This document shows, one piece after another, positions 1-11,300 of a stretch of 64,000 nt of DNA. Both the position numbers and the translations under genes were made by a program. Under the pieces are notes generated by a model. That model worked only from the letters and a program-made list of their open reading frames with translations. It ran no database searches and was not told the origin of the DNA. Source of the stretch: Pseudofabraea citricarpa. Lineage: Eukaryota > Ascomycota > Leotiomycetes > Helotiales > Dermateaceae. Position 1 is the stretch's first letter. Each line of letters opens with the position of its first letter. The DNA lies in NCBI GenBank assembly GCA_029641185.1, contig JAPWGK010000014.1, positions 620,001-684,000 on the forward strand, written 5' to 3'.

Positions 1-3000
1 CTTCAATGTCAAGAAAGTATGTTGGCACTTACACAAGGATACGGCTGTGGTTGATCGCTGGTACTGGTAACACATCATGTTGACCATGTTTTGGAATGCA
101 TTGGGAGCAATCTTGGCCTCATCCAGAAGAACGTGGTAGTGTACAGGTCTAGCGGTACCTTGGATTGCCTTGTGCGAGTTGAGATCTGGCAAAGTTAGAA
201 TGGCTAGAAGTACTTTGGAATCACTACTTACAGAAGTCATACTCAAATGGATGAGTGACGTCGCGCTCAACCAAGGTACCAGGAAGAGCGTTCTGGTTCT
301 TGTCACCATCTCTGGGGCCAGTGGGGAACAAACGAATGTGATGACGCTTAGAGCAGATTGTAACAATCCATTTGATCTAGAAGAGTTAGCATTGTTCGAA
401 ATCCAAGGTTCCATTTTCACTTACGCTCTTGCAAACATCACCAAAGCTCTCACCAAGCACCTTCTTCATGCTAGCTACTTCTTGGTCAAGGACATGTTGG
501 TACTGGCCTTCAGAAACACCATCACGGAAGTAGAAGATGTGTGTTGGACCTCTAGGTGTGCCATTATTACCTTGTGCACCAACGGTGGCCACCCAGTTCT
601 TGAACATCGGGAGGAACATGGCTCGGATATTGTTCTCGGTGATCATCTCGACCCGAATTCCATTGATCTGGACTGCAGCTGAATATCGGCACGCATAGCC
701 GTCCTGTGACATTGTTAAAGCAGCCATCGAACCTTGAGGGGATCCAGGTGCAGGATGAGATACATCAGCTCCAATAAACATGGAACCAGGTGGGAACAAT
801 GCTTTGTCTCCTTGGCCTACAGCTCGCATCGTAGAACCACCAAGCTTGGCGTTAACCTTCATGGCAACGTTGGAGCAGTACTGAGGGTTCTTCTTCTGAA
901 CATGAACAAAGTTTAAGACTGCAGCAAAAGATCAGTAACAGCGCAGTTGGATCTGGGAGGTTAGGCTTACCCTGGGAGAAGTTGATGAAGCGACACTCCA
1001 TGTTCTTCTTGATGCGCTCATAGGTGGTAGAGTTGCGCTCCTTCATGATGAAGAACAAGATCTGTGGGTTGCAGTTGAATTGAGCGCCAACCTTGTTACG
1101 GAAGTTATAAGCCAGATCAGCAATATTCTCTGTGGCTCCTTGCTGGTAGATAATTGGCTGCTTGTTCACGACAACACCGCCATGTTGAACGTAGGTCTGA
1201 ATAAAGAGCTTAGCGAATTCTTGAACGGCTACAGTTGGAAGGGCACCCTCCAAAACAGCAAAGCCCCACGCCTTTAGTGGCACGGTGTTTGGAGTCAAGA
1301 AGACCTTGCCCTTAAGATCCCAGCTACCGAAGTTTCCAGGGTTGGTCTTTGAGCCTTTGAAGCCAATCTCGGGGTTTGGAAGGAGTCTAGCCTTGGTGAC
1401 AGACATGTTTTGTTCCATCTGGAGACCATAGTGTTTTAAGTACTGATCTTGGGACCACTTCAACATCTCCACGCCCTCGTTGATGGCTGCGACACGCTCC
1501 TTGGGACGGGTGACGGCAAACTTGATCATCTCCTGAGTTTGCTTGGGGTTCAACTTGAACTTGTACTGCTGGTTTGGTAAAAGCTGGCAGCATTCCATGG
1601 GGAATTTACCAGCTCGCTCAGTCTCGATCAAAGGGAGGTAAGGGTGCTCCAAGTGTGTGTTGTACTTCTTTCGAAGGAAGTCCTCAATGCTGATCTTCTG
1701 CGTAGTTCCATCAGGCTGATTCCAGTTAAAGTATGTGTTGCGAGCATTTTCACCCTCCATGGCATAGTTGTGCTTCCCATCGCTCATGATCTTGGGAAAG
1801 GTGAAGCGCTTAACCGTATAGGTCTTGGCTTCTTCCTTTCCACGATAAGTGACAGTGAAGCGCAGCTTGCACATCTTACGAAGCTCTTTGAAGTCCTCGG
1901 ACATTGTGTAGGTCCCATTGTTGTGCTTTCGATCCGGGATAGGAAGGAGAAGTCGTCTAAAAACTGCATAGTCTCGACGAGGGTTTCTGTCTGCGCAAAA
2001 GTTTCTAGCAGCCTGGGCAAAGTTTTGTGGGGTCCAGAAAACACCGTTCGCAACATCAACGTTCAAAGCAACACCAGTACCGTTGCCAACAGATGGCTTG
2101 AGCTAAAGAGAGTCAGAGAAATCCATGAACATGTGGTTTGAGAAAACTTACATCACACAAACGAAGAGATGCATAAACACCCTTCATGGCTTCCACACAG
2201 GTGTCGAGCTGGCGGCGCTCTCTGCCACGGGCGAAGAAGGATCGCTTGATCGAAGTGTAGTTCACGTTTGGATACTGACGAAGCAAGTGATCAAGGAAGG
2301 CTGCCATGTATTAGTACCCATGATGCGCTTGGGTGGCCACGAAAACTTACTGATAGCCTCGAGGACCGTATTGTCAAACTGAATCTGCTTGTTCAGGAAC
2401 CCATTAATAGCAGCCAATCTAATGCTCTTGGTCTGCCTAATGATAACCTTGTGTGTGTTGGACTTTCCAGGGCGCGGAGTTCGATTTTGCTCAGCATCCA
2501 AGTCGACGCTGAAATGCTCCTCCTTGCGTGGCATGGAGACATCACACCTGCTTCAGGTCAGCAAGAGGAGCTAATTGAATCAAAGAAAGACTTACCAGGC
2601 AATCTTGTCACCATTCCAGAGCCAAAACTGGCTGTAGGTCTTCAAGCGGCCTTGAAGGGTTTGCGAGTCCCAAATCTTCTTGATAAGGCCACGCTTCTCG
2701 GCGCCATTACCGATATGAATCTGCAGCAATGTTAGTGGGTTTCAAGGCAGGATGAGAATGAATGATAACCTACATCATACTGGTACACATCTTTCTGTGG
2801 GTATCTAACAACCTTAAATTGGTTGACCTTGACTGAGATCTCACGGCCCGTGGTGTTGTAGCCTGGACGACCGGGTAGGGCTGATCTCATGCTGTTGTAC
2901 TGCTTGGAGTCAGATTTCTTGTCGTAGTATTGGAAGTTTAAGTGCTCCATTTTGAGTGTAGAGGAGGAGGATGATGATGCTGCAAAGATGAAGAATTGTG

Positions 3001-3644
3001 AGAGGGTAAGGACGATGAAGGGTTTTGAAAGGTTGGAAGCGGCTTGATGAATGAAGAATCAAATATCAAGCTGCGTGAATGTTTGAAGTATCAAAGATAC
3101 TATTGATTGTGTAGAGTATTGAATGTTTGTCTTGTATGAGAAGATGTTTGGGGTGAAGGAGGAGAGGATGTTTGAGGTGAAGGAGAAGAGGATGTTGGTT
3201 GTGTTTTTGGAAGGAAGGATTGGAGGTGGAGGAGGTTTTTATAGCCTTCGGAATGGAGGCCCCCTTCGCAAACAGTGCAAACAGAATGGCTAACTGCAGA
3301 TGCAGATAATGGTGAATACAACTGTTGCCTAATAGGCAGCAGCCAGTTAAACTGCGGCGAAATCGATTAAGTTGGCAACAACAGTGTGAAGTGAAGTGGT
3401 GACTTGGGGAAAAGATAGAAGCTTGATATTGAACTTTCAACACCAAGCAAACACTTCTCCAGCACAAGCGAATTTGATCTTGTAAAGATGAAAAAGGATT
3501 ACTCACACCACCATCAAGCTTGTAAGCAGCTTGTGGGAAGTCAATGTTCTTATTGACAATTACCGACTGAATGGCCGGAGTGGGCTTGGCAGGGTCGTAA
3601 CCCAGACCAGCAGGGAATGGATTTGCTCGAGGTGGGTCAGACAT
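1..3644 (-). CDS. Argonaute protein (3' end beyond left edge)
   Basis: Small-RNA-guided effector of RNA silencing. Exons by splice signals: 3509-3644, 2774-2979, 2596-2720, 2351-2547, 2152-2300, 971-2102, 425-918, 232-376, 33-185; phases agree throughout, giving about 912 residues, and a last donor near 27-32 shows that the final exon lies outside. The order is N domain, linker, PAZ (in the exon 971-2102) and Piwi (exons 918 to 33). Piwi catalytic residues look complete: D in GADVSHP, the E of GIRVEMI, D in FRDGVSEGQ and H in YLNSHKAIQGT, so slicing is expected. The start MSDPPRANPFPAG at 3644 fits fungal Argonaute N-termini; an untranslated-leader intron (about 3650-3782) precedes it. Intron 1 is about 529 bp, far longer than the rest, and has promoter-like content (separate entry). 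A QDE-2-like role is inferred; which fungal Argonaute clade it belongs to is not decided here. Confidence 0.93.
2980..3260 (-). promoter_or_regulatory. Possible internal promoter in Argonaute intron 1
   Basis: On the minus strand a TATAAAAA box (3236-3243) is followed by a pyrimidine-rich, CA-rich tract with no stable coding frame, then exon 2. The first ATG in exon 2 (2950) is in frame with the N domain (MEHLNFQYYD). This looks like a fungal core promoter and leader that could give a form lacking the first roughly 50 residues. Inside it is an imperfect direct repeat of about 24 bp (3140-3195). Inference from sequence only. Confidence 0.4.
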
Positions 3645-3782
3645 GATGTCTAAGGCTGTTTGAGTGATGGGTATTAGCAGATTGTCTCCAAGGGATTGAG
3701 TGTCTTGGGAAGTTTGATGTGCTATGATAGGTTGTTGAGGGAGTGAGGGAGTGGGGGGTCGGGAGTGGGAAGGGGGAACTTA

Positions 3783-6257
3783 CTTGACTCTGAGAGCCTC
3801 GGTAGCGCGAATTGCGGATGTCTTCGATCTAATGCGGGGACGAGTTAGCTTTCAATAGCTCGCTCGATCTTGATGATTGAGAGGTGTTGTAATGATGTGG
3901 TGTAGAAGAAGAAGAGGAAGAGTGGGTTGGTGTTGGAAAGGAAGAGTGAGCTTGCGCGCGCGATGGAACTGCCTACAATTGTGCCAAAGCCAAGGAGAAC
4001 AGAAGTGCGAATACTTCTCGAGAATCTCTTTGGATTGTTCGAAGGAATGAAGAGGGTATTGTAGCTTACCAGTTATTCTAAAGAGGGTGTTGAAGAAAGG
4101 ATGTGGGGAGAAGTTGGAGGTTGGAGGTTGGAGGTTGGAGGTTGAAGAGTGGAGGTTGAGGGTTGAGGGTGGAGGACGAAATAGGAAGTCGAGATCGGCA
4201 GAAGAAGTCAACACTGCTGGCAGGTACGGCGCTAAACTAGCGTCTTTTTCTCAGTTCATGCAGCTGCAGCTCATGTTTGGGTATCAATAGAGGCTCGAGT
4301 TATCAAATGCCTTTTTCCCTTGAAATCTCGATTTTCCTTCAAGTCACTTAATCAGAAGATATGAAGTGCTCGACTTCGAAGATCTGCACATTGGAAACTT
4401 AGCGATATCAATCTAAACTCCTTCTCAATCAATGCTGAAAAACTGAATATCTATGAGATCGTGGGAAGAGATGCTCAGTGCTTGGAAGATGGCCGCGTTC
4501 TGTTTGACAGCGAGTTCCCTACAGATGAGCCGACGGGAACTCACTATGCTTGTGAGCCCCTGCCACGACACTGATCATGGACAAGTACAGATGCAAACAG
4601 AACCACTGGTTTATTTCAAATTTGCCAAAGATACTGGAGATCATCAAAACTTGAACAACTGCAGCTTCCAAGGCATCTTGAAAGTCAGCCGATGAACTTC
4701 AAATCCCCACTACAGGCATGCAGACTCAGCATTAGCCGCCAAAAACCAGACGTCAACTGTCATAGAGGTCGTTGCAATGATGAGAGTCTTCGTGGCTGAG
4801 TTGCGGCGGCGTTTGGAAGGTTTGTGACATCATGAAGGGGACCTGCAGCTACCCGTCTTGGCATCAAAACTACTCATTCTTGCAAACCCTAGACCAGAAT
4901 TCCCTCGACATGAGCTTTAGCTCGTCACATATTAACGGTTCAATCTGCGTCTTGCCTCGTCTTTCGGAAGTGGCCATGCTCCCAGCTTACAAGTTTGTGG
5001 ATTTCTTTTCCTTTCCCCTGTCAATTATTGACGCAGCGGCATATGCGTCCAGCCATCGGTGAGTCTACAGTAGCTCAATTAGAGATGGTTGATGCATTCT
5101 AAACTACCGAAAACGCTTGAGGCAATGAAGCTGAGGGTGTATGAGTTTGGGGAAAGAATGGTCAGTTTCAATACATCAAAAGCCTTTCTACTTCAATTCA
5201 AGTCATGGGCAGCATCATCGATTCCCAAGCAAGACATGGCTAATAAGGTCTCTCATCTGAACAGACTCCCAAGCCACGAGCATATTGCTGCGATGGTCGA
5301 GTTCCAGAGAGCCATTGATTCGTATTCATTGGAGAGTTCTGCCCAGTGTATCCACAAGCTGCTAAGGACCCGTAGCAGATGAAAAGGAGGGGCTCTCTCG
5401 GCCCGGTCATTGGCCGGGCGCAGAAACAAGCTCGGAGGATGCAGACCACTTGGAGGAGGCCTTGTAGTTTCTATGGAGCCAAGAAAGGAGCATAACATAT
5501 TAGGGGCGAGAGAAGGAAGGCACAGAGACCTGACGATGCTGGGCTGCGTATCACCAAGACGGGCACTTCTAATCCTCTATTCATTCCGCTCCAGAATTCC
5601 GATTCGTGGTTGTTGGATTGAAAGCTTGGGCCCAGACCATTGTGTTGCTCTACCTTTGAAAGTGCAAAAAATTCCGAGAAAGCAGCTGCATCAGAGTGCT
5701 TTAGTAGCAATTGTAAAACATAAGCAAGTCATCCAATCTTAGTCATCTTAAGAGTCAGAGCATGAAAGCTAACTTGCTGTTGTTTCAGATTTCAGCTTTT
5801 GCACGGCAACCTCTGAACAGTCCAGGTTTTTGGGATAGAGTTAGGAACAACACTTGAATACCAGATGACACATACAAACTTGAAGAAGAAAGAAAGAGCC
5901 CGCATGCTGGAGTTGGGCTTTTGAGGTCAGACATAGCAAAGAGGATGAAAGAATACATTTTGGAGAGCATGCTGGAGCCTTGAGAGGCTGTCTGGAACAT
6001 AAGTATATCTGGAACTTGGCAGGAGTTTGGGGTAACACAACAGAAGGATCAGTCATTGGCATTGGGACTCCGATCTATAGATCGACGACGACTTGCTGTC
6101 GTCCTGTGCCAAGCACTCGCTTCATGAGTTGGACTTCTTGGCTACAAAAACCTTCATAGGTATCCAGATCTATAATTTATACTTCCCAAATATCACACAC
6201 ATCAGCATTCCCAGGTCTGTTTCATGCACCTCTGTCCCTCTGTATCAGCTGCTTAAG
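3783..6257. other. Intergenic: no supported gene
   Basis: Upstream region of Argonaute and beyond. Open frames are short, overlap one another on both strands and show no recognisable domain. The only evident structure is a run of GGAGGTT-type heptamers (about 4110-4170). The far end grades into the short-element field. Confidence 0.6.
4110..4170. repeat. GGAGGTT heptamer microsatellite
   Basis: Four near-perfect GGAGGTT units, then degenerate GGAGGTTGAG and GGGTTGAGGG variants, upstream of the Argonaute leader. The open frames across it on both strands are artefacts of the repeat. Confidence 0.8.
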
Positions 6258-7799
6258 TTTTGTTGCACGTCGCACCCTGTCGCTAGACTTATTTCCTGTC
6301 CGTCGCTTAATGGAGTACAAAGCGAGCACGCCCAAGCGATATATCATATGACGAGCGACACTCTGAATAGAGGCAGCGCTTGAGATACAGGTACTACAGA
6401 CAGGAACATACAGATTAGAGGGATAGGAATATGGTTGAGAATCTGGCGGCAAAGAAAGTGAGCAAAAGTATATCAAAAGACGAGTTGTATTTTCTAAGAA
6501 GTCTCCTTGCTAGCCACCTGTTCCTCGTGACCTTCTTAATCTGCTCGCCTCTATCTCTGTCTTTGTCTCTCTTGCTTGCGGTTTGTTGCATATCGCACCC
6601 GTCGCTAGACTTATTTTCCCGTGTTCGTCGCTTAACGGGGCAGCAAATGTTGCTTAGAATTCACCGGCTACCTTTTATACTTCACTTGATATGTATGTCT
6701 CTCTTCTATTGCTTGAAACTTTGTTGCATATCGCACCCGTCGCTAGACTTATTTTCTTGTGCTTGTCGCTCTAGAGCAAGTGACAGAAATATTTATATTA
6801 CCTTAGAAATCACTTCGTACGCTTCTCTTATTACAATAATCTTTCTTCTTTCACTTAAAGCTTTGTTGCATATCGCTCCCGTCGCTAGACTTTTCCCTAC
6901 TGCTTGTCGCTTGACGAAGCTGGGAATAGATATACTTACATTGCTTTAACTCACCTGTCACCCCCCAGATTTGACTTGCAGCTCTCTTCTACTGCTTGAA
7001 ACTTTGTTTTATATCACACCCTGTTATTTGGCTTTTCCTTGCCACTTGTCGCTTGAAGAAGCAAACAGTAGATGGTAATAGGCTTAAGAAGCGCTTTCAC
7101 TCATCTTTTATAGCTGCTACCGTCGGTAGTTGTTATTATCTCTCTCTGCTGTTTAAAGCTTTGTCATGTAGGTATCACACCCGTAGCACTACCTTATTTT
7201 CTCTGTCTGTGAATATACAAAGGTTTTGAGATCTGTAACTTCTATTATCTCAGAACTTGACACTCAAAATTTGCATTTCTCACTATCATTTGTAGCTCTT
7301 TATTTGAAGTTTGAATTATGCTATGTCTCGTAACCTAGGGGCTAACCTTGTCTCAATCTATCACTTCATAGAGCGAGGAGAAACAATATATATTATAATC
7401 TGCAGCTTATACTTCTTAAGGAACTAGTTACTCTCCTAAACTATTAATATCTCTCTCTGTGTCTCTTACTTTCTACTTGTCGCAGGTTGCAGCCCCCCCA
7501 CCTGACTGTTTCTTTGCCTGGAGCTTGACAAAACCAGCAATATTCATCACGCTTTGAGTCATGTGTTCTGATTCCTAATAACAGATTAACCATGCTTCTG
7601 TATCTGCTAGCTATCTTTTGTTGCATATCGCATCCGTCGCTAGACTTTTCCTCTGTCTGTTCCGTCTGTCCTTTGTTCGTCGCTTAATAATACAAATATT
7701 AGATATATATGCTAAGACCTACAAGTTATGTTAAGTGGCTAAGAAACCCCTTCACCAGCCTTCCAGATCTCCCTCATACCTCAGTATATGCTGCTTGGC

Positions 7800-7890
7800 T
7801 TTTGTTGCATATCGCACCCGTCGCTAGACTTTTTCTTTGCCTATTCTCTGTCCGTCGCTTGACTTTCTCAAAGTGCGACATGCAACAAAA
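7800..7890 (+). mobile_element. Complete short element with inverted ends, copy A
   Basis: This 91-bp unit begins TTTTGTTGCATATCGCAC and ends GTGCGACATGCAACAAAA, an 18-bp inverted pair with one mismatch. Between the ends are two direct copies of a CCGTCGCTWGACTTT box separated by a pyrimidine spacer. It has the plan of a miniature inverted-repeat element and could fold into a hairpin. No transposase is nearby and no target-site duplication is obvious to me. Confidence 0.6.
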
Positions 7891-7970
7891 CAAGTTCTGC
7901 TGTGCCCTAAATATTCACTGTGGAAAGATGAGTCTTGGGAGATACCTCTCTCTATGTCTGTCGTTCCTGG

Positions 7971-8071
7971 TTTGTTGCATATCGCACCCGTCGCTAGACT
8001 TATTCTTTGTCTGTTCCTCGTCTCTTCTTCGCCCGTCGCTTGACTTTTTCAAAGTGCGACATGCAACAAAA
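7971..8071 (+). mobile_element. Complete short element with inverted ends, copy B
   Basis: About 101 bp, organised as the copy at 7800: a TTTGTTGCATATCGCAC start, GTCGCTAGAC and GTCGCTTGAC boxes around a pyrimidine spacer, and a GTGCGACATGCAACAAAA end. The spacer is longer and differs, so the two copies are not a recent exact duplication. The other copies in the field lack the inverted right end. Confidence 0.6.
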
Positions 8072-9453
8072 CAGCCGCGGTTCTACAGTTTAACGTGACT
8101 GGCACCTGATAATAAGACTGCTTGAGTCTTATCTCTACATGCGATTACCACCTTTGTTGCATATCGCAACTTCGTCGCTAGACTTTCTCTTTTTCTGTTC
8201 TGCGTCTGCCGCTTAGATTTTCTCTATATACTCAAGCAGTAGTTCGCTCCACAGTTTCGAGCTTATGCTAAGCAATGATTAAAGCCAATGAAGATGTATA
8301 ACAATAGCAAAGTCGAAGGGGTTCTCTACCTCAGGTATTAAACAGGGTGCGCCTGCCACTTGAGCGCATGTAACAGAATAAGTACTACCAAAGGCTATCA
8401 CAACATTCTTTAAAAGGATCACTCTCTCAATCTTGTGAGGTATCTCTGCTGTACACGCTATCTGCATCCGTTGGCAGACTTATTTCTTTGTCCTTTGTCT
8501 AACACTGAAAAATGCATATACCAAAGACTTATAAGTGAAGGTAGCAGCAGTTAGCAGTGAAACTGAGGCATAATTGACGATATACCCTGCTTGAAGTTTT
8601 GTTGCATGTCGTACCCCGTCGCTAGACTTTATATCTGTCTGTTGCTTGACTGTTGTTTGTGTCATGCATTTATACAGGTGATACTAGACAAAAGACAAAC
8701 CTGTGATATTCTGCCTGGCTGTTAGTATGATATATGACATGGTATCTCCGCTACTTCTATACCTGCTCCCTAGAGTTTTGTTGCATGTCTGACCCGTCGC
8801 TAGACTTTTTCTTTGTTCATCCGTCGCTTAATAGAGTGAGGAGTGGTATCACATAAGGCCTGACAAGCAACATCTTTGCTCCGTTAATATTATTACTTGA
8901 AGTCTTGTTGCATGTCGCACCCGTCGCTAGACTTCTTTGTCCTTTATTCTCTGTCCTTTATTCTCTGTCCTTTTACTTTACTTTATTATATGTTTCTTAA
9001 CGAAATTCGCATCATATATCTCCTATCTTATTATGAAATACCTTAACCTGTCGCCAGATATTCTTATCTCAATTTTCTGTTCTTAATCTAATATGTAAAG
9101 AAATATACACTGGAGACAAAGGTATATATTAATACTTCACATTTTGTTGCATGTAGCACCTTTTCCCTTGTCCTTTGTGCGTCACTTAATAATAACAAAT
9201 GTGTGACGCTAAGCTACCACCTATATTCATGTGTCGATATACCCGTACTGCCGTACAGTAGAGGTGATTCAGGGTAATTACCTGTAGCCCTACGTAAAAT
9301 ATTAGTGGGATTCACTAAATGATACGCGTTAAGCTTGGTAGATAAAGTTGATGATATTCTATAAAGGATCGTAAGGATCCGTAAGCTTGAATGGGTGTAA
9401 TTATTCACCCAGTTCAGTCACCTGATATTACCAACACAATGTTATTGCTTAAT

Positions 9454-10095
9454 CTTTTGTTGCATGTCGGACTCCGTCGCTAGACTTATTTATTCTTCAT
9501 ACACGTCACTTAACAAAGACTGATATCTGTATTATTACTTGATATTTTGTTGCATGTCTAACCTTGTCGCTAGACTTATCTAACACTCGTGGGTCACTTA
9601 ACAAAGACTGACGTGTAAAGCTATATATCTGTTTTGTTGCATGTCGGACCCCGTCAGCAGACTTATTTGACCTTTCTTTCACTTAATAAAGACTGATACA
9701 TGAAGCTACGTCTGTTTTATTTTGTTGCACGTCTGACCTGTCGCTAGACTTTTCTGTTCTGTCGTGATATATGAAGCTCTGTCTCTGTTGTTTTGTTGCA
9801 CGTCTGAGCCCGTCGCTAGACTTCTTCGCTCTTTACATATATCACTTAACATAGACTGATATATGAAGCTGCATTTGTATTATTTTGTTGCACGTCTGAC
9901 CCCGTCGCTAGACTTATTTGTTCTTTATATGTCACTTGACGAAGACTGATATATGAATCTGTGTCTATACTTTTGTTGCACGTCTGACCCGTCGCTAGAC
10001 TTATTTGCTTGCTGTTTATATATCACTCAACGAAGACTGACGTGTGGAGCTGTGTCTATACTTTTTGTTGCACGTCTGACCCCATCGCTAGACTT
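9454..10095 (+). repeat. Regular tandem tract, about 90-bp period
   Basis: Eight cores start at 9454, 9544, 9631, 9720, 9791, 9883, 9971 and 10063 (steps 90, 87, 89, 71, 92, 88, 92). Each unit is the core, then TTATTT, a TCACTTAACRAAGACTGA box and ATATGAAGCT. Here the element is a head-to-tail minisatellite; the repeat length equals the length of the complete unit at 7800. Confidence 0.85.
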
Positions 10096-10834
10096 ATTTG
10101 CTTGTTCTTCGTTCGTCGCATAACAACTACGACTGCGACTGAAATATTTGGTTGGTCACGGGAGCTGGCAAATGTGAGTAAGCAGGACAACAGAAGGTCT
10201 GCGCAGTAAGCGTCAGCTTTGGGATCTGGAAGAGTTTGCCTTAGCGCTTCACTAGTTGGCATTCACAGAGTACCTTCATCCCTCTTGTGATAGACTGGTC
10301 TAATTTACCCAGGGTTACAGTTAAGTGTAAGGCATATTGGAATAGCTTCATTTCTAAAAGGAAGATTGGATCTGCGCTCTTCCAAGATAGTATTCTTGGG
10401 GCACGGAAACAAGAGAATGTGTAATCTTTGTCTTTGATCAGTCTATAATACACATTCGCCATAATCCAGCTTCATTCTTCATGGCAATATGCCTGTCGGC
10501 CTGGAACTGCATCTGGCTAGATATATTTCAGCTTACATGTAAAACTATCCTTGCTATTAGACTGACGGCAATCCCAGCAAATCTGAGCGGCCGGCCCACA
10601 AAGGCTATACATGTGACTCGAGCAATCCAAGATTTAATCGACAAAACGCTCAATCTATGATCTGACAGGCAAATCAAATATCTTAGAGGTAAATGAAGGC
10701 TGAAAAGAATGCAATAGTAACGGAGAATAATTTGGATTATTTCTGCTTTATTATTACTCCTAAGTACCACTATATCTTTATTGGTTCCAAGTTTTCATGA
10801 AACACCATTGTTATTTCATGCGGTAATGTGGTAG

Positions 10835-11300
10835 TCATACTTGAAGATATAAGCCCTGGTCATATCCAGCATCTTGAAATTGAAAGAAAGCAGTTCCTTG
10901 CTGGTATACCTCAGCATAATGAGCATTCCACGAATCTTCCTCAGAGGCCTGCAAAGGATAACTTTCCCATGTCCCAGTGTATATTACAGTTGAGCTAGAA
11001 CAGTCATCCTCAGTTGATCCAGCCATGACTATCTCTCTAGAAGGAATGTTATAGAACTGTGCTCCAACATGAAGAAGAAGTTCGTCTTGATTCGTATCAA
11101 TGGCATGGTTTCGCAAAGTTGAAGTGGCTTTTTGATTGTTCTCGGACTTGAATGTGTATTCCGACTTCTTGTTTTGGTGCTTCTTTGATCTTGAGGGCGT
11201 CGAGCTGGATGCTGGCTTTGTGCCAGGTGTAGACAGCGACTTTAGCGAGCTTCGAGATTTCAGGCCAGCTTCAAGATAAGATGGCGATATAGTAATGCTA
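10835..11300 (-). pseudogene. Coding-like relic of unknown protein
   Basis: A minus-strand frame stays open for about 155 codons without an initiating ATG at its upstream end; the first ATG would give 93 residues from 11116. It reads as a Ser/Pro/Lys-rich linker (TPGTKPASSSTPSRSKKH) followed by a more globular acidic and aromatic part (WESYPLQASEEDSWNAHY). Composition is protein-like rather than repeat-like, but I recognise no family. It may be the 3' part of a decayed gene or an exon whose upstream partner is lost. Chance remains possible. Confidence 0.25.

Larger units (their letters stand above)
6258..10095 (+). repeat. Field of about 23 copies of a short element
   Basis: A core of about 32 bp, reading TTTTGTTGCAYRTCGCACCC then GTCGCTAGACTT, recurs in one orientation. 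Clear cores begin near 6258, 6582, 6720, 6862, 7615, 7800, 7971, 8153, 8597, 8776, 8902, 9454, 9544, 9631, 9720, 9791, 9883, 9971 and 10063; decayed ones lie near 7002, 7159, 8450 and 9142. Most are followed by a pyrimidine run and a second CGTCGCTTRA box. Spacing is irregular (120-450 bp) up to 9200, then about 90 bp. Left copies read TGCATATCGCACCC and right ones TGCACGTCTGACCCC, so the field has diverged along its length. No coding frame runs through it. It could be a miniature transposon family that inserted or amplified repeatedly, or a degenerating satellite. Confidence 0.85.

Noticed and set aside
170..682. Plus-strand open frame of 170 codons at the left edge, and similar frames to 2735
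   Set aside because: They lie opposite Argonaute exons whose minus-strand translation is clearly conserved Piwi/PAZ sequence; the plus frames show no domain.
6258..10095. CRISPR-like array
   Set aside because: Repeats are diverged, spacing ranges from about 70 to over 500 bp, there are no uniform spacers or cas genes, and the DNA is eukaryotic.
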